Source: Acidobacteriota bacterium
Lineage (GTDB): Bacteria; Acidobacteriota; UBA6911; JACQTF01
Direction: 5' to 3'
DNA length: 39,471 bases
Assembly: GCA_016210925.1 (NCBI GenBank)
Contig: JACQTF010000085.1
Location: forward strand, 1 to 39,471
The notes beneath the pieces were generated by a model. It was given only the letters and a program-made list of their open reading frames with translations, had not been told where the DNA came from and did no database searches. The stretch's first letter is position 1, and each line of letters opens with the position of its first letter. Shown here one piece after another: positions 8,640 to 19,305 of the stretch. The position numbers were made by a program, and so were the translations under genes.

Positions 8640-9674
8640 GGCGATGGACTTGCGCTCGTCCTGGTGGTAGCCGCGCTTGCCTTCGTCGTCGGCGTCCTCC
8701 GTGAAGCGGCCGAAAATCATCTTTCCGGCTGTGGTCTGGAGGACGCTGGTGACCTGGATGTCCACGGTTTTGCCGATCAGTCGCCGCGCGTTGTCCACCA
8801 CCACCATGGTCCCGTCGTCCAGGTAAGCCACGCCCTGGTTGGGTTCCTTCCCCTCTTTCAGGATGAACACCTTCATGGTCTCGCCCGGGAGCACCACGGG
8901 CTTGAGGGCGTTGGCCAGCTCGTTGATGTTGAGCACCTCCACGCCGCGGAGCTGGGCCACCTTGTTCAGGTTGAAGTCGTTGGTGACGATCTTGGCGCCC
9001 ATCTCCCGGGCCAGATCAATGAGCTTCAGGTCCACTTCCTTTGACTCGTGGGTGTCCCTTTCTACGATCTGGACCTGGGAGCCCAGCTTTTTCTGGACCC
9101 GTTGGAGGATGTCCAAACCCCGCCGCCCGCGGTTCCGCTTGATGGAGTCCGGCGAGTCGGCGATCTGTTGCAGTTCGCGAAGCACGAACTGCGGGACGAC
9201 CAGGGTCCCTTCCAGGAAACCCGTCTCGCAAATGTCGGCCACCCGGCCGTCGATGATGACGCTGGTATCGAGAATCTTATAGATGCGCTTCTGGGTTTTC
9301 TCGGCGAAGACGCCGCCCAGGAAGGTCAAATCCAGGAACTCGCCCTTGGAGGCCCCCACCAGCAGCCCCAGATAAGCCAGCAACAGCAGAAGTGCCGTTT
9401 GGAGGAAGTTCTCCGTTCCCTCCGAGACGTTTAGCCGGGCGATGATCAGGCTGAGCAGGCTGGCGCCCAGAATTCCCAAAGCCAGGCCGATGAGGGCACC
9501 CGCGATGGTCTTCAGAGTCACGCTTCGCAGCTGGATTTCGCCGGCGGCAATCCCCAGCCCCAGGAGCGCGCAGAGCAGCGCGCCATAACCCGGAGCCAGG
9601 CCAAAGGGATGAAAGAAGTAACCCATGACCGAGAGAGCGACCACAAAGATAACGCGAACCATCCATGCAAACAT
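8637..9674 (-). CDS. Membrane PIN/TRAM-domain protein (YacL-like putative ribonuclease)
   Basis: A 345-residue protein with four hydrophobic helices in the first 120 residues, a PIN nuclease-like domain (starting ILDTSVIIDGRVADI, with acidic residues also in ELQQIADS, GLDIL and IVTNDFNLNKVA) and a C-terminal TRAM RNA-binding domain (about 260-330). YacL-family proteins are usually beside radA and ispD, as here. The ATG at 9674 is chosen because AAGGAGG lies seven bases before it; a GTG three codons upstream overlaps the ribosome site. The last codons KSIA end at a TAG that lies in the terminal repeat of the neighbouring foldback element, so the original C terminus may have been different. RNA or DNA substrate is unknown. 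Confidence 0.9.
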   Translation of the reverse strand: MFAWMVRVIFVVALSVMGYFFHPFGLAPGYGALLCALLGLGIAAGEIQLRSVTLKTIAGALIGLALGILGASLLSLIIARLNVSEGTENFLQTALLLLLAYLGLLVGASKGEFLDLTFLGGVFAEKTQKRIYKILDTSVIIDGRVADICETGFLEGTLVVPQFVLRELQQIADSPDSIKRNRGRRGLDILQRVQKKLGSQVQIVERDTHESKEVDLKLIDLAREMGAKIVTNDFNLNKVAQLRGVEVLNINELANALKPVVLPGETMKVFILKEGKEPNQGVAYLDDGTMVVVDNARRLIGKTVDIQVTSVLQTTAGKMIFGRFTEDADDEGKRGYHQDERKSIA

Positions 9675-9759
9675 GGGCCTCACCTCCTTGTGGCGGACCG
9701 CGATCGATCGAATCTTATGAACATAGGATCATGCCCTTCCGCTTCGGCACCCTAAAGTG

Positions 9760-9788
9760 ATGATACGGCAACCGGCGCGGATTCGCAA
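9760..9788 (-). promoter_or_regulatory. Candidate sigma-70 promoter of the PIN/TRAM-isp-gltX genes
   Basis: On the minus strand TTGCGA (9788-9783) and TATCAT (9765-9760) are spaced by 17 bases. The predicted start near 9753 leaves an mRNA leader of about 80 bases before the PIN/TRAM ATG. It lies in the 161-base gap after radA. Confidence 0.45.
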
Positions 9789-9835
9789 TTTAAACTTGAC
9801 ACCCGATGCTCCTCTCCGTTGCCTGCGGCAGCAAT

Positions 9836-11194
9836 CTAGATGAACAGGTGCTGCAACGATTCGGCCACGTGGCGCAGGCCAATGACCTCGATACCGGTCA
9901 CCGGGCTCTGGAGGGGCAGGTTGCTGGCTGGCAGCAGGCAACGCTGAAACCCCATGTGGGCCGCTTCGCGAACCCGGAGATGGGCCTGGGCCACCGCACG
10001 CACTTCGCCGGAGAGGCCCACTTCGCCGAACACGGCGGTGTAGGGGTGGAGGGGCTTGTTGTGGAGCGACGAGGCGATGGCGGCCACGATGCCCAGGTCC
10101 GCTGCCGGTTCTTCCACGGTAATCCCTCCGGCCACATTGAGGAAGACGTCGTTTCCTACCAGGTGATACCCCAATCGTTTCTCCAGCATGGCCATGAGCA
10201 AGGAGACGCGGTTGGGGTCCACGCCGGTGGCCATGCGCTTGGCGGTGGCATAGGGGGTGGCGCCGACCAGCGCCTGCAGCTCCACCAGGATCGGGCGCGA
10301 ACCCTCCAGGCAGCACAGCACCACGGAGCCGGCGGATCCCACGGGACGCTCGGCCAGGAAAAGTCTCGAGGGATTCTCGACGCCCTGCAGCCCGGCCTCG
10401 GTCATTTCGAAGACGCCCACTTCGTTGGCGGCCCCGAACCGGTTTTTGACCGCCCGCACCACCCGGTGATTGTGATGGCGTTCGCCTTCGAAATACAGGA
10501 CGGCGTCCACGATGTGCTCGAGGGCCTTGGGCCCGGCGATGGCTCCTTCCTTGGTGATGTGTCCGATGAGAAACACGGGAACCGTGTGACCCTTCGCGAA
10601 CAGGAGGAACTGGGCCGCCACCTCCCGCACCTGGCTGATGGTGCCCGGGGCGGAATCCAACTTCAGGGAATAGATCGTCTGCACCGAATCCACAATCACC
10701 GCATCGGGAAGCAAGTTCGCGCACTCCTCGAAAATGCGCTCCAGGCAGGTCTCGGAGAGCAGGTACAGGCGCTGCGCCTGGATCCCCAGGCGCTCGCCCC
10801 GCATCTTGATCTGCCGGTCTGATTCTTCGCCGGAAATGTACAGGACCTTCTTGCCAGCCTGGCTCAGCTGTTCTGCGATCTGAAGCAACAGGGTCGATTT
10901 CCCGATTCCCGGCTCTCCGCCCAGCAGGACCAAGGACCCGGGGACCACGCCGCCTCCCAGCACTCGGTCGAACTCGGCGTTCGCCGTCGGATGGCGCACG
11001 AAGTCGTCGAATGGGATTTCGCGGTAGAGCTTCGGATGAGTCAGGGGCAGGCGCAGGTCGGCGGCGGCTCTGGTCTCCGACGGAGCCCGCTCCTCGGCCA
11101 GGCTGTTCCAGGCGCCGCATCCCGGGCAGCGCCCCAGCCACTTGGGGCTCAGGTGCCCGCATTCCTGACAGGCGTAATGCGTCTTGTCTTTCAT
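9836..11194 (-). CDS. radA: DNA repair protein RadA/Sms
   Basis: A 452-residue RecA-related helicase that helps branch migration and processing of recombination intermediates. Domains in order: a C4 zinc finger (C9, C12, C23, C26), a RecA-like ATPase with Walker A GGEPGIGKST (residues 92-101), the RadA-specific KNRFG motif (250-254), and a C-terminal Lon-protease-like domain with the VAGGITVEEPAADLG region. Length is normal for the family. The gene is divergent from the HExxH protein gene at 11288, with 93 bases between the two starts. Confidence 0.96.
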   Translation of the reverse strand: MKDKTHYACQECGHLSPKWLGRCPGCGAWNSLAEERAPSETRAAADLRLPLTHPKLYREIPFDDFVRHPTANAEFDRVLGGGVVPGSLVLLGGEPGIGKSTLLLQIAEQLSQAGKKVLYISGEESDRQIKMRGERLGIQAQRLYLLSETCLERIFEECANLLPDAVIVDSVQTIYSLKLDSAPGTISQVREVAAQFLLFAKGHTVPVFLIGHITKEGAIAGPKALEHIVDAVLYFEGERHHNHRVVRAVKNRFGAANEVGVFEMTEAGLQGVENPSRLFLAERPVGSAGSVVLCCLEGSRPILVELQALVGATPYATAKRMATGVDPNRVSLLMAMLEKRLGYHLVGNDVFLNVAGGITVEEPAADLGIVAAIASSLHNKPLHPYTAVFGEVGLSGEVRAVAQAHLRVREAAHMGFQRCLLPASNLPLQSPVTGIEVIGLRHVAESLQHLFI

Positions 11195-11287
11195 GGACCG
11201 ACCCGTGCCACAGGGGCAAAAAGCGATAAAATCATCCGTTTCTCGAGTAGAATGTCACGAATCTTTCACGAAAGCGGTGGAATTTCA

Positions 11288-12568
11288 ATGCGAATCTCGC
11301 GAAGCGTCTTCCTGGCTCCCGCCCTTGTCGTGGCCTCGCTGGCGTATTCCGTCCAGCCGCAAAGGCCCGACCCGGCGTCGCTGTTGCGCGCGGCCGATGA
11401 GGTGCTGCGACAGGTGGGGGGACTCCGGGCGCTGAACCCGAAAGGGCCGGTCAAAAAGGGCGTCCGGAGCCGCGAGGAAATCCGCGGCTACCTCATCGAA
11501 CGCATCCAGAAGGAGAATCCGCCGGACGAGTTACGGATCGAGCAAAGGGTGCTTGCGGCCCTGGGCTTGTTGCCGGAAGGCTTCGACCTGCACCAGACCC
11601 TGGTGGATCTTCTCACGGAGCAGGTCATCGGCTACTACGACCCGGTCGTGAAGACCTTCTTCATCGCCGACTGGGCACCTCCTTCGCTGGTGCGTCCGGT
11701 GATGGCTCACGAGCTGGTCCACGCCCTTCAGGACCAGCACTTCAACGTATCGCCCTTCCTGGAGAAAGTGCCCGGCAATGATGACGCTACCCTGGCGCGG
11801 GGGGCGTTGCTGGAGGGCGACGGCATGATGGTCATGCTGGACTATGTGATGCAGCCCACGGGTGCCACCACCGACCAGATGCCGGACCTCCTGCCTTTGC
11901 TGCAACAGCAGGCATCCCAGATGAAGCAGTTCAGAGCATTCGCCGAATCGCCGCGGCTGCTGCAGGAGATCCTCATGTTCCCCTATGTGCACGGGGTGGG
12001 TTTCATCCAGGCAGCCCGGAAGAAAGGAGGGTGGGCGGCGGTCAACAAGGTCTACGGCGACCTTCCCCGCTCCAGCGAGCAGGTGATCCATCCGGAAAAA
12101 TATCTCGGGGTGCGGGACGATCCCGAGACCGTGAACCTGCCGGATCTTTCTGCGGGCCCGCTGGCGGGATGGAGAAAGGTCTATCAAAATGTCCTGGGCG
12201 AGTTCGTGCTGGCGCAGTGGTTCCAGCAGTTCGGGGACCCCGAGGAGGCTTCGGCCGCGGCGGCAGGATGGGACGGGGATCAGATCCAGGCCTACGAGGG
12301 CACGGAGGGCAAGCTGGCCCTGGTCCTCCTGAGCGCCTGGGATTCGGACCGGGACGCGCAGGAATTTTGCGACGGTTACGCCTCGCTGGTGAGAGCTCGC
12401 TACAAGACGGGACCTCCAAAGACAGAGCGGCGGAACATCACGGAATATTCAAGCACCTGGGACGTCGCCCAGGAGAAGATCCTGCTGCAGCGCCGGGGCC
12501 GCCGCGTCCTGGTTGCCGAGCGGATCCCCGGAACATCCGTGGCTGCGTTGTCCGCCTCCCGCTGGTGA
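11288..12568 (+). CDS. Secreted zinc metallopeptidase-like protein (HELVH)
   Basis: A 426-residue protein with an N-terminal signal peptide (about residues 1-23). A zinc-binding HELVH motif at residues 141-145 sits in MAHELVHALQDQHF, and ALLEGDG about 30 residues later could supply the third, glutamate ligand as in gluzincins. The rest is helical and gives no named domain I can assign. I chose the ATG at 11288, with GGTGGA upstream, because the hydrophobic signal begins right after it; an ATG at 11252 would add 12 residues. It is a single gene, divergent from radA and convergent with alr. Export and hydrolysis are inferred from motif and signal. Confidence 0.8.
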   Translation: MRISRSVFLAPALVVASLAYSVQPQRPDPASLLRAADEVLRQVGGLRALNPKGPVKKGVRSREEIRGYLIERIQKENPPDELRIEQRVLAALGLLPEGFDLHQTLVDLLTEQVIGYYDPVVKTFFIADWAPPSLVRPVMAHELVHALQDQHFNVSPFLEKVPGNDDATLARGALLEGDGMMVMLDYVMQPTGATTDQMPDLLPLLQQQASQMKQFRAFAESPRLLQEILMFPYVHGVGFIQAARKKGGWAAVNKVYGDLPRSSEQVIHPEKYLGVRDDPETVNLPDLSAGPLAGWRKVYQNVLGEFVLAQWFQQFGDPEEASAAAAGWDGDQIQAYEGTEGKLALVLLSAWDSDRDAQEFCDGYASLVRARYKTGPPKTERRNITEYSSTWDVAQEKILLQRRGRRVLVAERIPGTSVAALSASRW

Positions 12569-12588
12569 ACGCTCCGCCCGCCGGTCAT

Positions 12589-13725
12589 TCAGACGTACAA
12601 TCGTGGCACCCGAGGGTGAATGTTGCAGAGCACCTCGTAAGGGATCGTGTTCCGGATCGCGGCATGGTCCCAGGCGGTGATGCGGAAATCGCCGCTGGTG
12701 CCCAGGAGAATCACTTCGTCTCCGGCCCGCGCGTCGGGGAAATCGGTCAGATCCACCAGAGCCATGTCCATGCTGATGGTGCCCACCAGGGGCGCCTGCC
12801 GGCCCCGGATGAGGACCTGGCCCTGGTTGGAGAGCGCCCGCGAGAGCCCGTCATGATAGCCCACGGGCAGGGTGGCGATGCGGCTGTGGCGGGCGGTGAT
12901 GGAGGTTCCTCCGTATCCCAGGGGCACACCTGCCGGAACCTCCTTCAGGAGAGCGACCCGGGTCTTCCACTGCAGGATCGGTTCCACGTGCAGCGGATCG
13001 CCGGCGCAGTTCTGGGGATAGTACCCGTACAGCAACAGCCCAGGCCGGACCATGTAGAACCAGGAAGCGGGAAAACGAAGGATGGCGGCGCTGTTGGCGG
13101 CGTGCTTGATGTCAAAACGCAGGCCTCGCTCCTCCAGCGTCCGCATCACCTCGGTGAAGCGCACGAGCTGCTGGTGGGTGAGCTCCTCCCGGCTGTCGTC
13201 GGCGCAGGAAAAATGCGTCATCAACCCTTCCCATCGCAGCGATGGCAACTGGCGGGCCTTTTCCATGAAGGGAACGATGTCTCGAGGCGAAACGCCCAGC
13301 CTTCCCATCCCCGTGTCCACTTCCAGGTGGACCGCGAGCTGAGTTCCGGCCGCCTCCGCGGCGGCCGCGAGCCTCTGGAGGGAATTCATGTCGCTCGCCA
13401 CCGGCGTGAGCTGATGGCGAAGGAACAGGGATTCCTGGCCGGGCCAGCAACCGCCGAAGACCAGGATCGGAATGGAAATGCCCGCTTCCCGAAGCTGTAC
13501 CCCTTCTTCCGCCAGAGCCACGCCGAGCTGGTCGGTCCCAGCTTCCACCAGGGTTCTGGCGACGAGCACGGAGCCATGGCCGTACGCGTCCGCCTTGACC
13601 ACGGAAAGGATCCGGGTGTCGGGGGAAAGATAATGGCGCAGCGCACGAAAATTTTGGGACAGTCGCGTCAAGCTGACTTCGACCCACGTGGGACGCCGCC
13701 CCTCCGATGCATTCTGCTGGAACAT
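12589..13725 (-). CDS. alr: Alanine racemase
   Basis: A 378-residue fold-type III PLP enzyme that interconverts L- and D-alanine for peptidoglycan. The PLP lysine is K44 in VVKADAYGHG; the catalytic tyrosine is Y271 in PLGYGGTS; MVRPGLLLYGYYP and GTISMDM are the other family signatures. The length is standard. It ends 20 bases from the convergent metallopeptidase gene without an obvious terminator between them, and follows dnaB after a repeat-bearing gap of 92 bases. Confidence 0.95.
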   Translation of the reverse strand: MFQQNASEGRRPTWVEVSLTRLSQNFRALRHYLSPDTRILSVVKADAYGHGSVLVARTLVEAGTDQLGVALAEEGVQLREAGISIPILVFGGCWPGQESLFLRHQLTPVASDMNSLQRLAAAAEAAGTQLAVHLEVDTGMGRLGVSPRDIVPFMEKARQLPSLRWEGLMTHFSCADDSREELTHQQLVRFTEVMRTLEERGLRFDIKHAANSAAILRFPASWFYMVRPGLLLYGYYPQNCAGDPLHVEPILQWKTRVALLKEVPAGVPLGYGGTSITARHSRIATLPVGYHDGLSRALSNQGQVLIRGRQAPLVGTISMDMALVDLTDFPDARAGDEVILLGTSGDFRITAWDHAAIRNTIPYEVLCNIHPRVPRLYV

Positions 13726-13747
13726 ACCTTGCTAAACGTGAAACTTT

Positions 13748-13811
13748 GAAACCTGAAACCTGAAACAAAAGCTCTTAATTTCAGGTTTCGAGTTTCGGAG
13801 TTTCGGGTTTC
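13748..13811. repeat. GAAAC-type direct and inverted repeats between dnaB and alr
   Basis: GAAACCTGAAAC-like units are repeated in tandem at 13748-13766, and the complementary TTTCAGGTTTC units recur at 13779-13811. The best stem pairs 13755-13765 with 13779-13789 perfectly (11 bp, 13-base loop). No U-run follows. It may be a decayed repetitive extragenic element or an intercistronic hairpin. Confidence 0.6.
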
Positions 13812-13817
13812 CGACAG

Positions 13818-15158
13818 CTACTCGTCGCCCTTCCAGAGGTTTTCGAATTTGGTGAAGGGTTTCAGGAAGGCGAGCTCGAAGGAATCCGTGGGGCCATTGC
13901 GCTGCTTGCCCAGGATGATCTGGGCCTTGCCCTGGTTTTCCTCCGTCCGCTTGTACTCCTCTTCACGAAAGATGAACATCACGACGTCGGCGTCCTGCTC
14001 GATGCTTCCGCTCTCCCTCAAGTCGGAGAGCTGCGGACGATGGTCGCCCCGGCGGTGCTCCGGGGCCCGGCTCAGTTGGGAGAGGGCCACCACGGGAATC
14101 TCCAATTCCTTGGCCAGCCCCTTCAGGGCACGGGAGATGGCGGAGATTTCCTGGGTTCGGTTTTCCCCCTTGGCGGAGATCAGTTGGAGGTAATCAACGA
14201 TGAGCAGGTCCAGGCGGTGCTCGGTTTTCAGCCGGCGGGCCTTGGAGCGAAGTTCCACAATGGAAAGAGTCGCCGAGTCGTCGATGAAGATCCGTGCTTT
14301 GGAAAGCTGGTCCAGGGCGGTCGCCAGACGCGCCCAGTCTTCGTGACCCAGGTGGCCGGTGCGCATCTTGTGGGCGTCCACCCGTGCCAGGGAGCACAGA
14401 AGGCGCATGACGATCTGAGGCGCCGACATCTCCAGGCTGAGGATGCCCACGACTTTTTCCTGGACAATGGCGGCATGCTGGGCAACGTTCAGGCAAAAGC
14501 TCGTCTTGCCCATCGCGGGGCGCGCCGCCACGATGATCAGGTCCGATCGCTGGAGACCGGAGGTGAGGGTGTCCAGGTCGGTAAAGCCGGTGGCGATCCC
14601 GGTGGTCTTGAGCTTTTGTTCGGAGAGATCCTGGAGGTACTTATAGGTTTCCTTCGCTAACGGCTGCAACGCCACGAAACCCTTGCGGACCTTTTCCTGG
14701 GCGATTTGAAAGATCTGCTGCTCCGCTGCCTCCAGGATGTCCAGGGCTTCCTCCTGGTCCTCGAAGCATCGGTTCATCAACTGATTGGAAAGGTAAATCA
14801 GCTTCCGAAGGATGGACCGTTCTTTCACCATCCGGGTATAGGCGTCGATGTTGTCGACGACCGGAACACCATCGATGAGGGAGGCCAGGTACGCGACGCC
14901 GCCCGAGGCCTCCAACAATTCCTTCCGCTGCAGTTCGTCCTTGAGGGTGAGCAGATCGATCGGTCGGGTCTTCTCCGACAGCTCGCCCATGGCGGTGAAG
15001 ATGACCTGATGGCGGTCCATGTAGAAATCGTCCCGGCTCAGAACCTCGGCGGCGTGATTGAACAGATGGTTCTTCTGCAGGACCGCTCCCAGGATGGAGC
15101 GCTCGGCCTCATCGCTGTGGGGCAGGACTTTGTCCAGGGTGGAATCGATGGTCGTCAT
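13818..15158 (-). CDS. dnaB: Replicative DNA helicase DnaB
   Basis: A 446-residue hexameric helicase of the replication fork. The N-terminal DnaB domain starts at LPHSDEAERSILGAVL; the RecA-like domain has Walker A ARPAMGKTSF, the SLEMSA segment, Walker B LLIVDYLQLIS and the SGSIEQDADVVMFIFR motif near the end. No intein is present. I chose the ATG at 15158 because it matches the usual DnaB start; upstream in-frame ATGs at 15179 and 15176 are possible and none has a strong ribosome site. It follows rplI by 112 bases, the order rpsF-rpsR-rplI-dnaB being widespread. Confidence 0.95.
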   Translation of the reverse strand: MTTIDSTLDKVLPHSDEAERSILGAVLQKNHLFNHAAEVLSRDDFYMDRHQVIFTAMGELSEKTRPIDLLTLKDELQRKELLEASGGVAYLASLIDGVPVVDNIDAYTRMVKERSILRKLIYLSNQLMNRCFEDQEEALDILEAAEQQIFQIAQEKVRKGFVALQPLAKETYKYLQDLSEQKLKTTGIATGFTDLDTLTSGLQRSDLIIVAARPAMGKTSFCLNVAQHAAIVQEKVVGILSLEMSAPQIVMRLLCSLARVDAHKMRTGHLGHEDWARLATALDQLSKARIFIDDSATLSIVELRSKARRLKTEHRLDLLIVDYLQLISAKGENRTQEISAISRALKGLAKELEIPVVALSQLSRAPEHRRGDHRPQLSDLRESGSIEQDADVVMFIFREEEYKRTEENQGKAQIILGKQRNGPTDSFELAFLKPFTKFENLWKGDE

Positions 15159-15270
15159 GGACGGAGCGAACCCCATCATAGCCAGGGGGAGGGAGGATGG
15201 CAAGAGCGAGATGCGCGAGCTTACGCCCTCTGGGATGCGAGGGGCCGGAGGATGACACCCGCCTCTTGCC

Positions 15271-15717
15271 TCATTCTTCCTTCACCACGTCCAGTGGCAC
15301 TTCCACGGTGACTTCCCTGTGCAGGCGGATCGGGACCCGGTAGGAGCCCAGGGTACGGATGGGATCTTCCAGCTGGATCTTTCTCTTGTCGATCTCGAAG
15401 CCCTTTCCCGACAGGGCCTCGGCAATGTCCATGGCGGTGACCGAGCCGTACAGCGCGTCCTGCTCGCCGGTCTTCCGGGCGATCGTCAGGGTGACGGGTT
15501 GGAGCTGACGGCCCAGAACCTCTGCGTCGTCCTTCTCTTTCGCTTCGTGCTTGACCTCCGACTTTCGCCTCTGCTCGAAGCCTCGGATGTTGGCCTCCGT
15601 CGCGAGAGCTGCCAGCCGTTTCGGGATCAGGTAGTTGCGGCCGTAACCGTCGGCCACCTGGAGCACGTCGCCCCTGTGGCCGAGATTGTCCACGTCCTGG
15701 GTCAGAATAATTTTCAT
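15271..15717 (-). CDS. rplI: 50S ribosomal protein L9
   Basis: A 148-residue protein with the N-terminal RNA-binding domain (MKIILTQDVDNLGHRGD, then GYGRNYLIPKRLA), a long charged connecting helix (QRRKSEVKHEAKEKDD) and the C-terminal domain. The start is set at MKIILTQ, the family start; an open frame continues upstream into rpsR and is not coding there. It is co-oriented with rpsR (14-base gap) and dnaB. Confidence 0.96.
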   Translation of the reverse strand: MKIILTQDVDNLGHRGDVLQVADGYGRNYLIPKRLAALATEANIRGFEQRRKSEVKHEAKEKDDAEVLGRQLQPVTLTIARKTGEQDALYGSVTAMDIAEALSGKGFEIDKRKIQLEDPIRTLGSYRVPIRLHREVTVEVPLDVVKEE

Positions 15718-15731
15718 GGGTGTGGGAATCC

Positions 15732-15977
15732 TTATTCGGCCACGAACGGCAGCAGCGCCAGATGCCGGGCGCGCTTGATGGCCAGCGACAGCCGGCGCTG
15801 GTGGATGCTGCACACTCCCGAGATGCGACGGGGAAGGATCTTCGCCCTCTCGGGGATGAACTGTTGCAACAGCTTAGCGTCCTTGTAGTCGATGTGGTCG
15901 ATCTTCTCCACGCAAAACTTGCACGCTTTTCTCCTGCGAACGACGAACCGCCTTGCGCCGCCAGCTCGACTGCTCAT
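15732..15977 (-). CDS. rpsR: 30S ribosomal protein S18
   Basis: An 81-residue basic protein with the S18 core [19 protein letters not shown], followed by [22 protein letters not shown] and the usual LALLPFV end. It retains the CxxC pair that in some lineages binds zinc. S18 binds S6 on the platform of the small subunit. The gene is preceded by AGGAG and by a strongly folded intercistronic sequence rather than by ssb. Confidence 0.96.
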   Translation of the reverse strand: MSSRAGGARRFVVRRRKACKFCVEKIDHIDYKDAKLLQQFIPERAKILPRRISGVCSIHQRRLSLAIKRARHLALLPFVAE

Positions 15978-15991
15978 CTTTTTCTCCTACT

Positions 15992-16094
15992 GGTGCCGTT
16001 CCAACGAATTTGCCGTAGTGGTGTGCCCCCTGGGTTCGGACCTGTGGCACCCACAGCTTCGGCGGGGCTCGTAGGAAAAAGTTGGAACGGTACC
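15992..16094 (-). promoter_or_regulatory. Structured intercistronic RNA between rpsF and rpsR
   Basis: Read on the minus strand, a 14-bp outer stem with one mismatch (16081-16094 against 15992-16005) encloses a middle stem (GCCCC at 16068-16064 with the G-run opposite 16025-16030) and a perfect apical hairpin CTGTGG-GTG-CCACAG (16056-16042). Each side of the apical stem carries a CCGA in the unpaired part. This is known to be the kind of place where the S6:S18 complex represses its own mRNA, although the described motif lies in rpsF leaders. Binding here is a hypothesis. Confidence 0.5.
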
Positions 16095-16097
16095 GTG

Positions 16098-16505
16098 CTA
16101 CGCTCCGGCGACTTGTGCCGCCCCTTTCTCGGGTTGGGGAGATTCCGCCGGAATACCCTTCTTGTGGGCCCGCTTCCTGGCCCGGTCCTCTTTCATCTTC
16201 TCCTGGTGCTTCAGGTCCTCGTCGATTCGCACGGAGAGGAACCGGATGATGAAATCGGTGACCTTGAAGCGGCGTTCCAGCTCCGCGATGGCTGCCCCGT
16301 CTCCCTTGAGGGTCAGAACGACATAGTAGGCTTCGCCGAACTTCTTGATCCTGTAAGCCAGCTTTCGCTTGCCCCAATCGCTGATGTTCACCACCTGGCC
16401 GTTTTTGGCCTCCGCGACTCCCTTCATCTGCTGGGTGTAGTTTTCCACCTCTTCCTTGGAAAGGGTGGGTGCCGCGATGAAAGTGACTTCGTACGTTCGC
16501 ACCAT
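16098..16505 (-). CDS. rpsF: 30S ribosomal protein S6
   Basis: A 135-residue protein with the ferredoxin-like S6 fold: MVRTYEVTFIAAPTLS at the start, then WGKRKLAYRIKKFGEAYYVVL and FKVTDFIIRFLSVRID. The C-terminal tail is longer than usual and highly charged, then Ala/Gln/Pro-rich. A GAGGAG four bases before the ATG is a strong ribosome site. It forms the rpsF-rpsR-rplI group; ssb, often between rpsF and rpsR, is absent. Confidence 0.95.
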   Translation of the reverse strand: MVRTYEVTFIAAPTLSKEEVENYTQQMKGVAEAKNGQVVNISDWGKRKLAYRIKKFGEAYYVVLTLKGDGAAIAELERRFKVTDFIIRFLSVRIDEDLKHQEKMKEDRARKRAHKKGIPAESPQPEKGAAQVAGA

Positions 16506-16540
16506 GTTTCTCCTCAGATGCTACAGGGAAACTATTCATG

Positions 16541-18547
<2,007 letters not shown>

Positions 18548-18580
18548 TCGTTTGCTCCTTGGCCGGATGATCGTGATGGT

Positions 18581-18648
18581 CGTGAGGGAGGCCTTTCCGC
18601 GGATGCTGGCGCAAGCCGGCCTCTATGCTCGAGGGCCCCTCCCTCACG
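18581..18648. repeat. Inverted repeat between pth and hppA
   Basis: An 11-bp perfect stem pairs 18581-18591 with 18638-18648, loop 46 bases. One arm contains the pth stop codon and the other lies just before the hppA ribosome site. It could stabilise the pth 3' end or attenuate hppA; there is no U-run. Confidence 0.5.
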
Positions 18649-19210
18649 TGGTGGCGTTGAAGAGAGACATGGCCTTGGCCGCGCCCTCCCGGAGCAGCAC
18701 CTCCAGAGCCTGAATGGCCCGGTGGATCATGGCCTCCAGCTCCAGCATGCGTTGCCGCGGAAACTTCGCCAGAACATAGGCCACGGGGTCCGAAATCTGC
18801 TCGTCTTCCCGGATTCCCAGGCGGATCCGGGTCAGCTCCTGCGATCCCAGGTGCTGGATGATGGACTCGATGCCCCGGTGGCCCGCCGAGCCGCCCCGCT
18901 CCCGGATGCGGATCCGACCGAAAGGGAGATCCAGGTCATCGTAGATGATGATCAGGTCCTTCGGACCCAGGCCGTGCCGCAAAGACAAATCCGCTGCGGC
19001 CCTCCCGCTGAGGTTCATGTAGGTCTGGGGCTTGGCGAGAAGGACCCGCTGGCCGAACAGCGTGGTTGCCAGCGTCAGGGAAGAACCTTCCCAGGATTTG
19101 AATTTCAGGGCCAAATCCTGGGCCAGGGCGTCCAGGACCAGAAACCCGGCGTTGTGCCGGGTGAAGACGTATTCCGGTCCCGGGTTGCCCAAACCTAAGA
19201 TCAGCTTCAC
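18644..19210 (-). CDS. pth: Peptidyl-tRNA hydrolase
   Basis: A 188-residue enzyme that frees tRNA from dropped-off peptidyl-tRNA. Signatures: LILGLGNPGPEYVFTRHNAGF (with the catalytic histidine in RHNAGF), KPQTYMNLSG, IIYDDLDLPFG and GGSAGHRGIESI. The start is a GTG at 19210 without a clear ribosome site. It follows rplY by about 95 bases, the conserved prs-rplY-pth order. Confidence 0.95.
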   Translation of the reverse strand: MKLILGLGNPGPEYVFTRHNAGFLVLDALAQDLALKFKSWEGSSLTLATTLFGQRVLLAKPQTYMNLSGRAAADLSLRHGLGPKDLIIIYDDLDLPFGRIRIRERGGSAGHRGIESIIQHLGSQELTRIRLGIREDEQISDPVAYVLAKFPRQRMLELEAMIHRAIQALEVLLREGAAKAMSLFNATT

Positions 19211-19305
19211 AAAGGACTCTGGCGGGTGCCCCTTCCGCGTTGCATCCGGGTAGCCTTACCCCAATCCGTCGGCGACACCAGGCCCCCCGGGAGATTCCGG
19301 AGATC

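Noticed and set aside
11230-11254. TAGAAT as -10 of a promoter for the HELVH protein
   Set aside because: No acceptable -35 at 16-18 bases upstream.
13748-13811. Rho-independent terminator between dnaB and alr
   Set aside because: The stem is A+T-rich and no U-run follows; better described as a repeat.
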